Shown one piece after another: positions 6,758 to 14,917 of a stretch of 64,000 nucleotides of DNA. Every line of letters starts with the position of its first letter. Positions within the stretch are counted from its first letter, which is position 1. The notes beneath the pieces were generated by a model. The model searched no databases. It was not told the origin of the DNA and was given only the letters and a program-made list of their open reading frames with translations. The position numbers were made by a program, and so were the translations under genes. The stretch covers positions 1 to 64,000 of the forward strand of contig JAFGBM010000001.1 of NCBI GenBank assembly GCA_016933155.1, in the 5' to 3' direction. This stretch comes from Demequinaceae bacterium (GTDB lineage Bacteria; Actinomycetota; Actinomycetes; Actinomycetales; Demequinaceae).

Positions 6758-7084
6758 CTAGCTCAAGGCCAGCGCCGCGCGGAGCCCGTCGGCAACCTTG
6801 AGCATCACCGAAGGCGACAGGGCGCCCGCGAGGCGGTGGACATCCTCGGGGTAGAGGGGCTCGATGTCATCGCAGAGGACGTACCCGACGCAGCACTCGC
6901 CGTCGGGGATACGGATCGCCGTGCGCACGTGCTGCTTGTCCGACGTCGTGATGCGCACCGCGAGCGACGTCCCGAGAGCTCCGTTGCGGGCGTTGTTGGA
7001 CACGATCAGGTAGGGCTTCTCGCTCTCCAGTCCGGGCAGCATGGCGAAGTACACCTGTCCGCGGATGAACGAGATCGTGCTCAC
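6758..7084 (-). CDS. PemK/MazF-family mRNA interferase toxin
   Basis: 108 residues with the MazF beta-barrel pattern: FIRGQVYFAMLPG at the N-terminus, KPYLIVSNNARN, VRITTSD and VGYVLCDDIEPL. MazF toxins cut RNA at short sequence motifs. The upstream gene (7088-7342, three-base gap) is the probable antitoxin. The C-terminus ADGLRAALALS is also found in the remnant at 4102-4144, so the module was once duplicated. Appears intact. Confidence 0.88.
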   Translation of the reverse strand: MSTISFIRGQVYFAMLPGLESEKPYLIVSNNARNGALGTSLAVRITTSDKQHVRTAIRIPDGECCVGYVLCDDIEPLYPEDVHRLAGALSPSVMLKVADGLRAALALS

Positions 7085-7087
7085 CGG

Positions 7088-7342
7088 CTAGTCCCTGGAG
7101 TGCCGGGGCGCCGCCCCGCGGCGCGCGTCGTGGTAGGCGCGGTAGTCCTCGTCCTCCGCTAGGGTCGCGTAGCCGGCGACATCGGAGAGCTCCCTGACGC
7201 GTTCGAGCCCCGCCTCGAACACCGCACGGGCGAGCCGAGCCTCCGAGGCGTCGGCGGCCGGGGCGCCGGGCAGGGCGCGAAGGGTCTCGGGCGACTTCCG
7301 GAGCAGGGCAAGATCCTCAAGGTCCTTGCGGGTCACCGGCAT
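7088..7342 (-). CDS. Probable antitoxin of the downstream MazF-type toxin
   Basis: 84 residues from ATG 7342 (MPVTRKDLEDLALLRKSPETL). This start has a purine-rich site GAAGAGG at about eight bases; a longer frame to 7399 has no such site. The protein is acidic and helical, and the domain is not one I can name. Its place immediately before the toxin, on the same strand with a three-base gap, is the evidence for the antitoxin role. Confidence 0.75.
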   Translation of the reverse strand: MPVTRKDLEDLALLRKSPETLRALPGAPAADASEARLARAVFEAGLERVRELSDVAGYATLAEDEDYRAYHDARRGAAPRHSRD

Positions 7343-7405
7343 GGAAAGCCTCTTCTCTCGGAGGGGCGAACGTGGAGCGGTGTCGTCAACGGTGGGCATG
7401 CATCA

Positions 7406-7434
7406 ATTGTGCGGCACGTTGTGCGGCATGACAA
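7406..7434 (-). promoter_or_regulatory. Promoter of the MazF-type module with overlapping direct repeats
   Basis: Read on the minus strand: TTGTCA (7434-7429), 17-base spacer, CACAAT (7411-7406). On the plus strand the same stretch holds TTGTGCGGCA twice, 12 bases apart, plausible binding sites for the antitoxin. Confidence 0.5.
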
Positions 7435-7543
7435 GCGGCACGCTCGCGACTGTACGTGAGATAGGCATGAGTCGCCGTCGACCACCCGCGAATGGTGGAT
7501 GGAACCTTGGCGTGTAGTGACCGTGGACATCAGTGCAGACACG

Positions 7544-7580
7544 TTCGTCGGCATCCCGCTCGTGATAGCGGTCTACGCGC
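7544..7580 (+). pseudogene. Fragment of the membrane-protein gene at 4165-4605
   Basis: 37 bases match 4444-4480 at 34 positions, in the same orientation and exactly 3100 bases away; the encoded residues are FVGIPLVIAVYAP. Nothing on either side matches. It is a scar of the same rearrangement that scattered the mazF tail and hairpin repeats. Confidence 0.65.
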
Positions 7581-7584
7581 CGAT

Positions 7585-8070
7585 CTATGCCTCGGGGTCG
7601 CACTTGCTGAGGTCGGTCTCTGCGAGCGGGGAGCCGTCTTCAATGAGGTAGGTGACCTCGAGGATCACGGGCTCGGTGCCCTCGTTCTTGCCCTCGTGCA
7701 CGTATCCCGCACCCTCGAGGATCGCGTCGCCCACCCCGTACTCGTGGACCCCCGAGGCGTAGATGGGCGCGTAGTGCGTGAGGGTGCCCTGCGTGACGAC
7801 GGCGATGAGGTTGCCGTCGTGACAGTGGGGCCCCGTGCCTTCGCCCGGCTGGATGATGACCTTTCGGAAGGCGACGTCGACCGGCCCTTCGAGATCGATC
7901 TCGATGCCGGCCTCCCGCGTCCCGTCGCCCTGGTCGATGACCGAGACGGGCGGGGGCGTCGAGGAACATCCCACGAGCGCCAGTGCCCCGGCGACGAGTA
8001 GGAGGGCGGACGACGCTCGGCGGGCGAGGCGCCTCGGGGCGTGTGGGGCTATGGGGGTGTGTGAGGTCAT
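7585..8070 (-). CDS. Cupin-domain lipoprotein
   Basis: 161 residues. The N-terminus has arginines, a hydrophobic stretch (ALLLVAGALALVGC) and a lipobox with cysteine near residue 35, so it should be anchored outside the membrane. The rest is one cupin barrel: PGEGTGPHCHDGNLIAVV gives the first motif with metal-binding histidines, and GDAILEGAGYVHEGKNEG the second. Cupins of this type bind a metal and a small ligand; substrate unknown. It stands alone, with fragments of other genes between it and the MazF module. Confidence 0.85.
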   Translation of the reverse strand: MTSHTPIAPHAPRRLARRASSALLLVAGALALVGCSSTPPPVSVIDQGDGTREAGIEIDLEGPVDVAFRKVIIQPGEGTGPHCHDGNLIAVVTQGTLTHYAPIYASGVHEYGVGDAILEGAGYVHEGKNEGTEPVILEVTYLIEDGSPLAETDLSKCDPEA

Positions 8071-8174
8071 TGGGGAACCGTAACAAGCGGGACTCCGTCA
8101 ACCAAGACCCTTGAGCCCCCGCACCTCCCTCCGTTGCAGTACATTTCAGTTGAACATTCGAAAGGGGGTGCGCT

Positions 8175-8714
8175 GTGAGCGGTCCCGAAATGCCCGGTCG
8201 TGTTGGCGCAAGCGCTGGCGGGTTCCCGTGGAAGTTGCTGACGATGGCTGGCCTCGCATCGATCGCCGCCCTCGCCGTAATCGTCGCGGCGCTCTATTTC
8301 GCAACCGACCTGTTCCGATCGGACGACTCCGTCAACCCCGGCGACTCCGGCAACCCCGGGGGAAACGCCACCATCGAGGGCTACTTCACCCGGCAGGACC
8401 TCGTCGATCCCTCCCTGGGGAGCGCGTGGTACTTCGACCCCGCAACCGGCCTCGCCACCTACTACGCCTACTGGGAACCGGGAACATGTGACTTCTTCGA
8501 GCCAGGAACCGGGCCGTACTCGGTGGTGGGTGGCGGCCTCGTCCTGAACGGCACGTGGCAGGCCACGCTGAGCGGCGACGGACGGTCGTTCGTCCTCGAC
8601 CTGCCCGGCATGTGGAGCGGCGACGACTCGGAGGGCGTCGCAGGCCCCAACATGACGGTCGTGAACGGACCCAGCGGCACCTACGTGGCGTCGTCCGGCT
8701 GCCCCGCACCGTAG
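8175..8714 (+). CDS. Membrane-anchored extracellular protein, unknown function
   Basis: 179 residues starting at GTG 8175, chosen because AAAGGGGG lies seven bases upstream. A short cytoplasmic start is followed by one transmembrane helix (about residues 22-45) and an extracellular part with Gly/Asn/Asp-rich linker (DSVNPGDSGNPGGN) and a small beta-rich domain containing two cysteines (CDFFEPGTG and the C-terminal SGCPAP) that may pair. No family recognised. Monocistronic by spacing. Confidence 0.75.
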   Translation: MSGPEMPGRVGASAGGFPWKLLTMAGLASIAALAVIVAALYFATDLFRSDDSVNPGDSGNPGGNATIEGYFTRQDLVDPSLGSAWYFDPATGLATYYAYWEPGTCDFFEPGTGPYSVVGGGLVLNGTWQATLSGDGRSFVLDLPGMWSGDDSEGVAGPNMTVVNGPSGTYVASSGCPAP

Positions 8715-8756
8715 CCGCGCTTTCGCGATCCGACGCTCCGTGGTTACGCTCGCTTC

Positions 8757-10532
8757 ATGACCGCCACCCCTACTACCCCCTACCGCCACTTCCGGACCGC
8801 GGTCTACTGCACCGTCGGCGACGTCCTCCACATGGAGGACCACTCCTGGCGCGACCGGGCCCTCACCCACCTCCGGCGCTCCCTCCACGTCGACAAGGTC
8901 TACCTCGAGTCGTTCCGGTCGATGGAGACGGCGAGCCGGGAGACCCTCATCGAGGCCCGAGACTTCTTCGTCTCGGAGGGCATCGAGGTCGCCGGAGGCA
9001 TCACCACGAGCCTCGCCACTACCCCCGAATGGGACTTCCTCTCCCTCTGCTACTCCCGCGAAGAACACCGCACCATCCTCCGCGACGTCGCCGCGCTCAC
9101 CGCGTCCGTCTTCGACGAGATCATCCTTGACGACTTCTTCTTCACCAACTGCACATGCGCCGCCTGCGTCGACGCCCGGGGGGACCAGACCTGGGCAGAG
9201 TTCCGGCTCGCCCAGATGGACGAGGTCGCCCGCGCCCTCGTCGTCGAACCGGCCAAGGAGGTCAATCCCGCCTGCCGCGTCGTCGTCAAGTACCCCAACT
9301 GGTACGAGCACTTCGACGGCGCCGGATACAACCTCGACTCCGGGCGCACCGTCTTCGACGGCGTCTACACCGGGACCGAGACCCGCGACGCCGTCTACAC
9401 CGCCCAGCACCTTCCGCCCTACCTCGGCCACGGCATCCTGCGCTATTACGAAAACATCCACCCCGGGCGCAACGGCGGCGGCTGGGTGGACCCGTTCCAG
9501 GCGGGCAACCTCGACCGGTACGGGCAGCAGCTCCGTCTCACCCTGCTCGGCGGGGCGGAGGAGATCACCCTGTTCTGCCTCGGCGTGATCGTCGACTGGA
9601 GCACCGAGTTCGACGACTCCCCCACGTCCGCCGGCGCGTTCGTTCCCGTCGCCGGGACCGTCTTTGACACGTGCGACGCCGTGCTCGGCGAGCTCGGCAC
9701 GCCCGTCGGCGTCGCCGCCTACCGCCCCCTGCGCGCCAAGGGCGAGCCCCTGCTCCACCAGTACCTCGGCACGGTTGGGGTGCCGGTCGAGATGACGCCC
9801 GAGTTCCCGACGGACGCTCCGGTTGTCCTGCTGACGGAGGGGGCGGCGGCCGACGACGACCTAGTGGCGAAGATCGAGGCTCGGCTCGCGGCGGGCGGAC
9901 GGGTGGTCGTGACGTCCGGCCTGGCGCGGGCGCTTCAGGGTCGGGGGCAAGCAGGCAAGAGGCTCGACCGGATCGCCGCGTTCGACTGCACCGACAGGAA
10001 GGTGCTGACGGACACCTTCACCGACTTCGCCGACGTCTACCGCTCGGCCGAGCCCATCCTGATGCCGCAGATCTCGCCGGCCACCAATGGGATCAGCGAG
10101 GAACTGACCTGCCTCAAGGGCGAGAACGGCTTCCCGCTCCTCCTCCGCGCGATCGTCGGCCCCGGGCTGCTCTACGTGCTCGCCGTCCCCGACGTCCCGA
10201 CCGACCTCTACCACCTCCCCCGCGAGATCGTCACCCACCTTCGGCGGGTCTTGTCCACGGGGCTGCCGCTCCACGTCGCGGGCGCACCCAAGGTCGGGGT
10301 GTTCGTGTACGACAACGACACGTGCGTCGTCGAGTCCTTCCTGCCGCACCGGACGCGGGCCGAGGTCGTCGTCCACCGGGTCGACGCCACGCTCACCGAC
10401 CTCGCGTCGGGGAAGGTCCTGACCGGGGCGTCGACGGGCGGCGGAGTGGATGGCGGCCCGGGCGAGACCCGTATCCCCCTCGACCTGTACCCCAACTCCT
10501 TCCGCGCCTTCCGCATCGGCCCCGCGAACTAG
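8757..10532 (+). CDS. Large cytoplasmic protein with glycosidase-like TIM-barrel features, unknown substrate
   Basis: 591 residues, no signal peptide or membrane helix. The N-terminal half looks like an alpha/beta barrel of the hypothetical glycosyl hydrolase type: strands ending VYLESFRS, GIEVAGGITTSL, DEIILDDFFFTNC, RVVVKYPNWYEHF and ITLFCLGVIV, with acidic residues at strand ends (E, DD) that could be catalytic. A CTCAAC cysteine cluster follows DDFFF. The C-terminal third (from about 340) resembles a beta-galactosidase-trimerisation-like or glutaminase-like fold followed by a beta-sandwich. TACGCT ends six bases before the ATG, suggesting leaderless translation. A carbohydrate-active enzyme is plausible, but I cannot assign a family with certainty. 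Confidence 0.75.
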   Translation: MTATPTTPYRHFRTAVYCTVGDVLHMEDHSWRDRALTHLRRSLHVDKVYLESFRSMETASRETLIEARDFFVSEGIEVAGGITTSLATTPEWDFLSLCYSREEHRTILRDVAALTASVFDEIILDDFFFTNCTCAACVDARGDQTWAEFRLAQMDEVARALVVEPAKEVNPACRVVVKYPNWYEHFDGAGYNLDSGRTVFDGVYTGTETRDAVYTAQHLPPYLGHGILRYYENIHPGRNGGGWVDPFQAGNLDRYGQQLRLTLLGGAEEITLFCLGVIVDWSTEFDDSPTSAGAFVPVAGTVFDTCDAVLGELGTPVGVAAYRPLRAKGEPLLHQYLGTVGVPVEMTPEFPTDAPVVLLTEGAAADDDLVAKIEARLAAGGRVVVTSGLARALQGRGQAGKRLDRIAAFDCTDRKVLTDTFTDFADVYRSAEPILMPQISPATNGISEELTCLKGENGFPLLLRAIVGPGLLYVLAVPDVPTDLYHLPREIVTHLRRVLSTGLPLHVAGAPKVGVFVYDNDTCVVESFLPHRTRAEVVVHRVDATLTDLASGKVLTGASTGGGVDGGPGETRIPLDLYPNSFRAFRIGPAN

Positions 10533-10658
10533 GGCCGGGGAACCGACCCCGCAAGTCGGGCTTCCCATCGTCGGGGCACCCACGTAGTCTGAGGGCACAA
10601 ATGCCGCAAAGGGGTGAGGGCTCCGCACGGCGAGAACTCGAACTCTAGGGAGTGGCGG

Positions 10659-11069
10659 ATGAATCTGACACGTAGGACATACTTCGGGATCACCGGAGGC
10701 ATTCTCATCATGCTCTCGGTCTTCCTGACCGCAGAGGGCGCCGAATTCGACACGAAGGCCCTCAATTTCACGGAGAACCTCTTGCTCTTCGTGGCCGGCA
10801 TCGGAGTGCTCGTGTTCGCCCGTCTGGGTCGCCGCACCCTCGCTGCGTACTCGGCGGTCGCGGCCACCACCCTCGGCACGCTCCTGGTGATCGACTTGCT
10901 CCGCGCCGGAACGCTCGACCTGACGGTGAAGCTCGTCGCCCTCATCGGCGGCATCGCGCTTGCCCTCATGGCGTCGATCGGCGGAGACCTCATGACCTAC
11001 ATCGCCCCCACCCGGGACGTGTCGTCCGTCAAGACCACGAGGAGCAAGACCGCGACCTCCACGAAGTAG
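10659..11069 (+). CDS. Small four-helix membrane protein (paralogue of 30416-30751)
   Basis: 136 residues from ATG 10659 with AGGGAG six bases upstream. Four hydrophobic helices (about 8-26, 38-56, 63-82 and 87-108), then a basic Thr/Ser/Lys tail. The pattern GGILI, a polar loop with T/N residues, FVAGIGVLVFARLGRR, and IALALMASIGG recurs in the protein at 30416-30751. In both places the gene is next to a toxin-antitoxin locus: here a decayed Phd-VapC pair follows after 34 bases. Function unknown. Confidence 0.75.
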   Translation: MNLTRRTYFGITGGILIMLSVFLTAEGAEFDTKALNFTENLLLFVAGIGVLVFARLGRRTLAAYSAVAATTLGTLLVIDLLRAGTLDLTVKLVALIGGIALALMASIGGDLMTYIAPTRDVSSVKTTRSKTATSTK

Positions 11070-11103
11070 CGCGGGAGGGGCGCGGGTGAGAGCCACGCCC
11101 CCT

Positions 11104-11560
11104 CGGCGGTCTTGGAGCAACTCGCCGACGCTCCGCGGGGGCTCATCGTCACGCGCGATGGCGTCGAAATCGCACGCCTCACACACCGGAGCCGCAAACG
11201 GAAGCCCTCAACGCGTGGCTTGCGGACGCAAGCTCCGAACTCGTCACCAGCCAGATCTCCATTACCGAAGTCTCCCGAGCCGTCCTGCGCTACGGTCACC
11301 CCGAGGCGGCAGAGCGGATTGCCCAACTGGGCGGGCTCGCCTTGAGGGCCGGAGCGCGCGATGTCGTCGCCCTTCCCACCACTCCCGACGTCTTCATCTC
11401 CGCGGGAAGGCTGCCACCGCCCACCGTCCGGAGCCTCGACGCCATCCACCTGGCCACCGCCCTCGCGCTCGGACCCTCCCTCCGCGCCCTCGTCACCTAC
11501 GACACACGTCAAGCCGACGCCGCCCGCTCCCTCGGGCTCGTCGTGCACGCGCCCATATAG
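11104..11560 (+). pseudogene. Decayed Phd-VapC module: antitoxin and toxin fused by an internal deletion
   Basis: The left part still encodes AVLEQLADAPRGLIVTRDG, nearly identical to the antitoxin at 5947-6234; at about 11180-11186 it jumps into the toxin frame with PEPQTEALNAWLAD and continues to the normal VapC end (RSLDAIHLATALALG, LVTYDTRQADAARSLG). Compared with the intact copy, about 200 bases are missing: the antitoxin C-terminus and the toxin N-terminus with catalytic D5. Both copies have CGCCT at the break, so short homology may have driven the deletion. The antitoxin start is also gone. A late ATG could make only the last 72 residues. Confidence 0.85.
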
Positions 11561-11578
11561 TCCTATCACCTACCCCCC

Positions 11579-12433
11579 CTAGTAGCACTGGAGGATCATC
11601 CAGGCCCGGTCGAACCGCCCCGCCTCGATATCGTCCCGGCACATCCAGAAGTAGAGGCAGCCGGAATCCCCCCACATCAGCCCGGCATCCTCCTCCGAGG
11701 CGACCTGCAAGAGGTGGACCCACTCCCCCGCCCCGGCCTTCCACTCCTCGAGGCGCGGGTCCCGGTAGGCCTGGGCGTCGCCCGCAGGCACGCCCGCGTG
11801 CGCGACGATCTCGCATTCGAGGGCCATGTCACCCTGGATGAGGTCCGGATGCCCGCCGAGAAGGCTCCTCTCAGCCCACCCCAACTCGTTGGCCAGATCG
11901 ATGAGGGCCTCGCCCCACTCCTCGTCCTCTTGATCGGTCAGGTTACGCGACGGGAAGTCCATGGCCATGGGCGACGGAAGGGTGACGGTGGGCTCGGTGT
12001 TGAGGGCAACGGCGGGAAGACGCCACTCGTCGGCGAGGTCGGCGGGGAAGTCGGCCGCGATGGAGGCCTCGGGGTCCTCCGTGTAGACGACGGCAAAGGA
12101 GCCTCGGTCCGTCGGATCGAAGCCCCATGCCTGACCCTCGATGTCGTAGAAAAACGAGAGGAGACCCGTCGCCGGAAGCCCGAGCACGGTGGTGGCCCCG
12201 TGAAGCGGGTCGAGCCGGATCTGGGCGACTAGCGATAGCGGGGTTCCGTCCTTGCGCGGCCACTCGACGCCGGGGGCGAGGATCGGACGCCCCCCGAGCC
12301 TGGACGACGCCGATGCCGGATCGGTTTCGGTGGTGGGCTTGAGGAGGGTGGCGGGCTTGGCGTGGCCGAGGATCTCGTCGACCTTGGGAAGGCCGGCGGC
12401 CTTGAGCCGGATGGCGAGGGAGTCGAGGTTCAC
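11579..12433 (-). CDS. DUF1963 (YwqG-like) protein
   Basis: 284 residues, soluble. The sequence has the YwqG/DUF1963 pattern: SSRLGGRPILAPGVEWP near the N-terminus, LVAQIRLDPL, LLSFFYDIEG, LLGGHPDLIQGD, and the C-terminus DSGCLYFWMCRDDI followed by WMILQCY. Members are small beta-rich proteins of unknown role, sometimes with immunity-protein relatives. The start is GTG 12433; TAGCAT ends six bases before it, arguing for a leaderless message. The preceding gene on the same strand (12443) ends nine bases away, so the two may also be co-transcribed. Confidence 0.88.
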   Translation of the reverse strand: MNLDSLAIRLKAAGLPKVDEILGHAKPATLLKPTTETDPASASSRLGGRPILAPGVEWPRKDGTPLSLVAQIRLDPLHGATTVLGLPATGLLSFFYDIEGQAWGFDPTDRGSFAVVYTEDPEASIAADFPADLADEWRLPAVALNTEPTVTLPSPMAMDFPSRNLTDQEDEEWGEALIDLANELGWAERSLLGGHPDLIQGDMALECEIVAHAGVPAGDAQAYRDPRLEEWKAGAGEWVHLLQVASEEDAGLMWGDSGCLYFWMCRDDIEAGRFDRAWMILQCY

Positions 12434-12442
12434 CCCACGATG

Positions 12443-14026
12443 CTAGCCGGACTCGGGAAAGGGATGTGGGTTGTCCACAGCCGCCTTGGCCGCCGACGTG
12501 GCCATTCTGCGCCGAGCGATCACGATGACCACCACCGCCGTCACAACCCCCGCCACGGCGGGAACCCACGGGCTCCACTCCGACCGATAGAGCACGGTGG
12601 CGATCACCCCTGCGGCCAGGCCCCCGAGGCATGACCACGCAATGGCCTTCCCGATGTATCGATCGGGAAGGCGTGAGAGCAAGGACGCGCCGTACCCCAG
12701 GAAGGCCGATCCCGCCACCAGGAATCCGAGGGCAAAGGGCCGATTCTCTACCGCCGTGTTCTCGATCGCGAACACGTCCCAGCCGAAGTCCTTTCCGGTG
12801 AAGGGGTAGATCACCATCCAGAAAAAGAAGGCCACCCCAAGCGCAGCGGTGGCCGTCCCGCTGAACCATGCAGGACTATGCCTTTTAATCCCATGAGGCG
12901 GCACGACCGCAAGGGAGAGGAACGACATCAGGGCTAGGAACACCCCCCACACGATCCCCTGGGGAACCGGCGTCGGAATGGCTCCCTTGGGAGGGGGAAT
13001 GCTCTCTGGCGTGTCATGCAGCCAACTCTGCGCCTCGTGCCAGGTCTCATCGGGGAAACGGGCCACCAGGCTGTTCGTCCCGTTCCCTACGACGACGAAG
13101 TATCCATCGTCGGACTCGAAGACGACGAGGGCCCCATCCGAAGCATTCTCACCTTCTCCCAGATAGGGCAACCTGGAATCGGGGGTGATGGGGACTGTCC
13201 CCTTCTCGGGCCAGACGACGTACCACGTCTCACCACCGTCGAGCGTCTGGTCCACCCCCCAGACGACCGCGGAGTTTCGGTAGCAGACGTTTGGATCATC
13301 CGCGACACAATCCTCGGTTGCGCGGGTGATCAGCCCGGGGGGAGGAAAACTCTCGTTTTCGGCCGGGGTGAGCCACCGAAAATGGCGACCGTCGGACGAT
13401 GATGCCCAGCGGATCTCATCGTCACCGGCACCCTCGTATTCTTCCCCCATGGTGACGCCGACGTAGACCTGGCCATCCCACTCGGCCACTTGGAAGACGC
13501 TCTGGCCACTCGGGCTGCTTGTCGCGGCGACGGCGAGGGTGGCGAGGGGGACGAGGATGAGGGCTCGGGCCCGGGCGAGGGTTCGGGCGTGGGTGACGGC
13601 GCGGGCGTGGGTGAATGCCCACCAGGCGAGGACGAGGACGGGCAGGGCCAGCAGGTCGGTCGCGTCTTGGCGGACGACGCTGGGTCCGGCCACCGCCGTC
13701 CACACGGCCGACGCGGTCGTCGCCCCGATGGCGGTCGCCTTGACAAGGGTGAAGAGAAGACCGACCGTCGCGAGGCTGGCCGCTGCCACCACACCCGGCC
13801 GCAGACGCGGGGCGAGCGCAGCCACCACTACGGCCACCAGCGCGGGAGCGAACACCAGCCCCGCGACATCGGACAACTTCCCCGTCCACCACGACCCAAA
13901 CTCGGCCTTGAGGACGTGATCATTGAGGAGCAAGATCACGAGCCCGGCAACGCAAACCGGATGGGCGAGCCATGCCAGCGCCCCCCGGAGTGCGTCCCGG
14001 CCCTCGGCTGCCTCACTCCAGTGCAT
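12443..14026 (-). CDS. Polytopic membrane protein with an extracellular BNR/sialidase-like insert
   Basis: 527 residues. An N-terminal membrane block (about residues 18-160, four to five helices) is followed by an extracellular region (about 175-345) with WASSSDGRHFRWLTP and VDQTLDGGETWYVVW, the Asp-box (S-x-D-x-G-x-x-W) pattern of BNR repeats in beta-propellers. The C-terminal block (about 355-510) has five more helices. The tail is basic. Function unknown; an extracytoplasmic sensor or binding role is a guess. The next gene on this strand (DUF1963) starts nine bases downstream. Confidence 0.78.
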   Translation of the reverse strand: MHWSEAAEGRDALRGALAWLAHPVCVAGLVILLLNDHVLKAEFGSWWTGKLSDVAGLVFAPALVAVVVAALAPRLRPGVVAAASLATVGLLFTLVKATAIGATTASAVWTAVAGPSVVRQDATDLLALPVLVLAWWAFTHARAVTHARTLARARALILVPLATLAVAATSSPSGQSVFQVAEWDGQVYVGVTMGEEYEGAGDDEIRWASSSDGRHFRWLTPAENESFPPPGLITRATEDCVADDPNVCYRNSAVVWGVDQTLDGGETWYVVWPEKGTVPITPDSRLPYLGEGENASDGALVVFESDDGYFVVVGNGTNSLVARFPDETWHEAQSWLHDTPESIPPPKGAIPTPVPQGIVWGVFLALMSFLSLAVVPPHGIKRHSPAWFSGTATAALGVAFFFWMVIYPFTGKDFGWDVFAIENTAVENRPFALGFLVAGSAFLGYGASLLSRLPDRYIGKAIAWSCLGGLAAGVIATVLYRSEWSPWVPAVAGVVTAVVVIVIARRRMATSAAKAAVDNPHPFPESG

Positions 14027-14083
14027 CGTTGCCTCCTAAACCCGACCCTAGCGTCCCGAAACCCAGCGCCGCGTGTCGTGCAA

Positions 14084-14168
14084 CCAAACCGTGACCTGGC
14101 GTCGCCAAACCGTGATCCCCCGCTGACGCGATGTGATATTGCCCATTCCGGGGGGGGACGAAATGGGC
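14084..14168. promoter_or_regulatory. Direct repeats and inverted repeat in a divergent promoter region
   Basis: CCAAACCGTGA occurs at 14084-14094 and 14105-14115, start to start 21 bases, two helical turns. GCCCATT (14141-14147) and AATGGGC (14162-14168) form an inverted pair. They lie between the divergent starts at 14026 and 14213, so they may be operator sites; the regulator is unknown. Confidence 0.4.
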
Positions 14169-14212
14169 ACTTCTCCGCTACGGTGATGCCTAGAGGCGGA
14201 AGGAGCAGGCAG

Positions 14213-14761
14213 ATGATGACGATCGGACGCCGGACCCGGAGGTTCCTCGGGTGGGAACTAGCGGCGATCTCCCTCTTTCATGCCGCGGTGCTCATCTGGG
14301 GAGCGGCCACGTGGTCCCGACACATTGACGAGGCGTTGGAGGCCGAGTTCGGGGAACTCGCCCCCTTCGTGGACTGGTCATCCAGGGGGGCTCCGGTGGA
14401 GTTCATCATGGCCGTGTTGGCGGCCCTTGCGGGCGTGGGATGGATCCTCGTAGCGGAACGCGGATACCTGGCGCCCTACGTCGAGGACTGGCGGGGACGG
14501 GCCGCGCTTGTGGGGGGCGGGGCGATCTGCCTGGCCTATGCCACGGCGGCCATCGTGCCCTTCCTCAACTTCGTCACCACCCCTGAGATCGAAATCGAAC
14601 GCCTCCCCTCCTGGGACGCCCTCGGAGCATGGGGCGACGCCTCCTTCGTCCTGATGTTCCTCGTGGACGTCGTGGTCGTGGCATGGTGGGCCGTGAATCG
14701 GTGGCGCGAACCCCAGACCAAGCGAGCCCCCAAGCCCCACTTCCTCCCGAAACCCGATTAG
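14213..14761 (+). CDS. Membrane protein, about four helices, unknown function
   Basis: 182 residues from ATG 14213, preceded at seven bases by GGAAGGAG. Hydrophobic segments lie near residues 14-32, 64-82, 100-120 and 146-164, with a basic C-terminus (KRAPKPHFLPKPD). No family recognised. The frame is open far upstream, but that part is antisense to the neighbouring membrane-protein gene and is not used. Confidence 0.72.
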   Translation: MMTIGRRTRRFLGWELAAISLFHAAVLIWGAATWSRHIDEALEAEFGELAPFVDWSSRGAPVEFIMAVLAALAGVGWILVAERGYLAPYVEDWRGRAALVGGGAICLAYATAAIVPFLNFVTTPEIEIERLPSWDALGAWGDASFVLMFLVDVVVVAWWAVNRWREPQTKRAPKPHFLPKPD

Positions 14762-14917
14762 GTCCAGGAGGCCTGGCCAAGGCCCTCGGCCGCATGCTGG
14801 GTTGGAGCAAACGGGTACGTATCGGACGTATCTTCGTTCTCGCTGAGACAGGACGCCTCCTCGGTGATACGTTCGCCCTAGATGCGCTTGGTGAGTATCA
14901 CGGAGGGGAAACGGACC

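Noticed and set aside
8067-9758. 563-codon open frame on the minus strand
   Set aside because: Antisense to the 8757-10532 and 8175-8714 genes, with Gly/Val/Glu-rich composition typical of shadow frames.
11086-11841. 251-codon open frame from GTG 11086
   Set aside because: Wrong frame for both toxin and antitoxin remnants and reads antisense into the DUF1963 gene.
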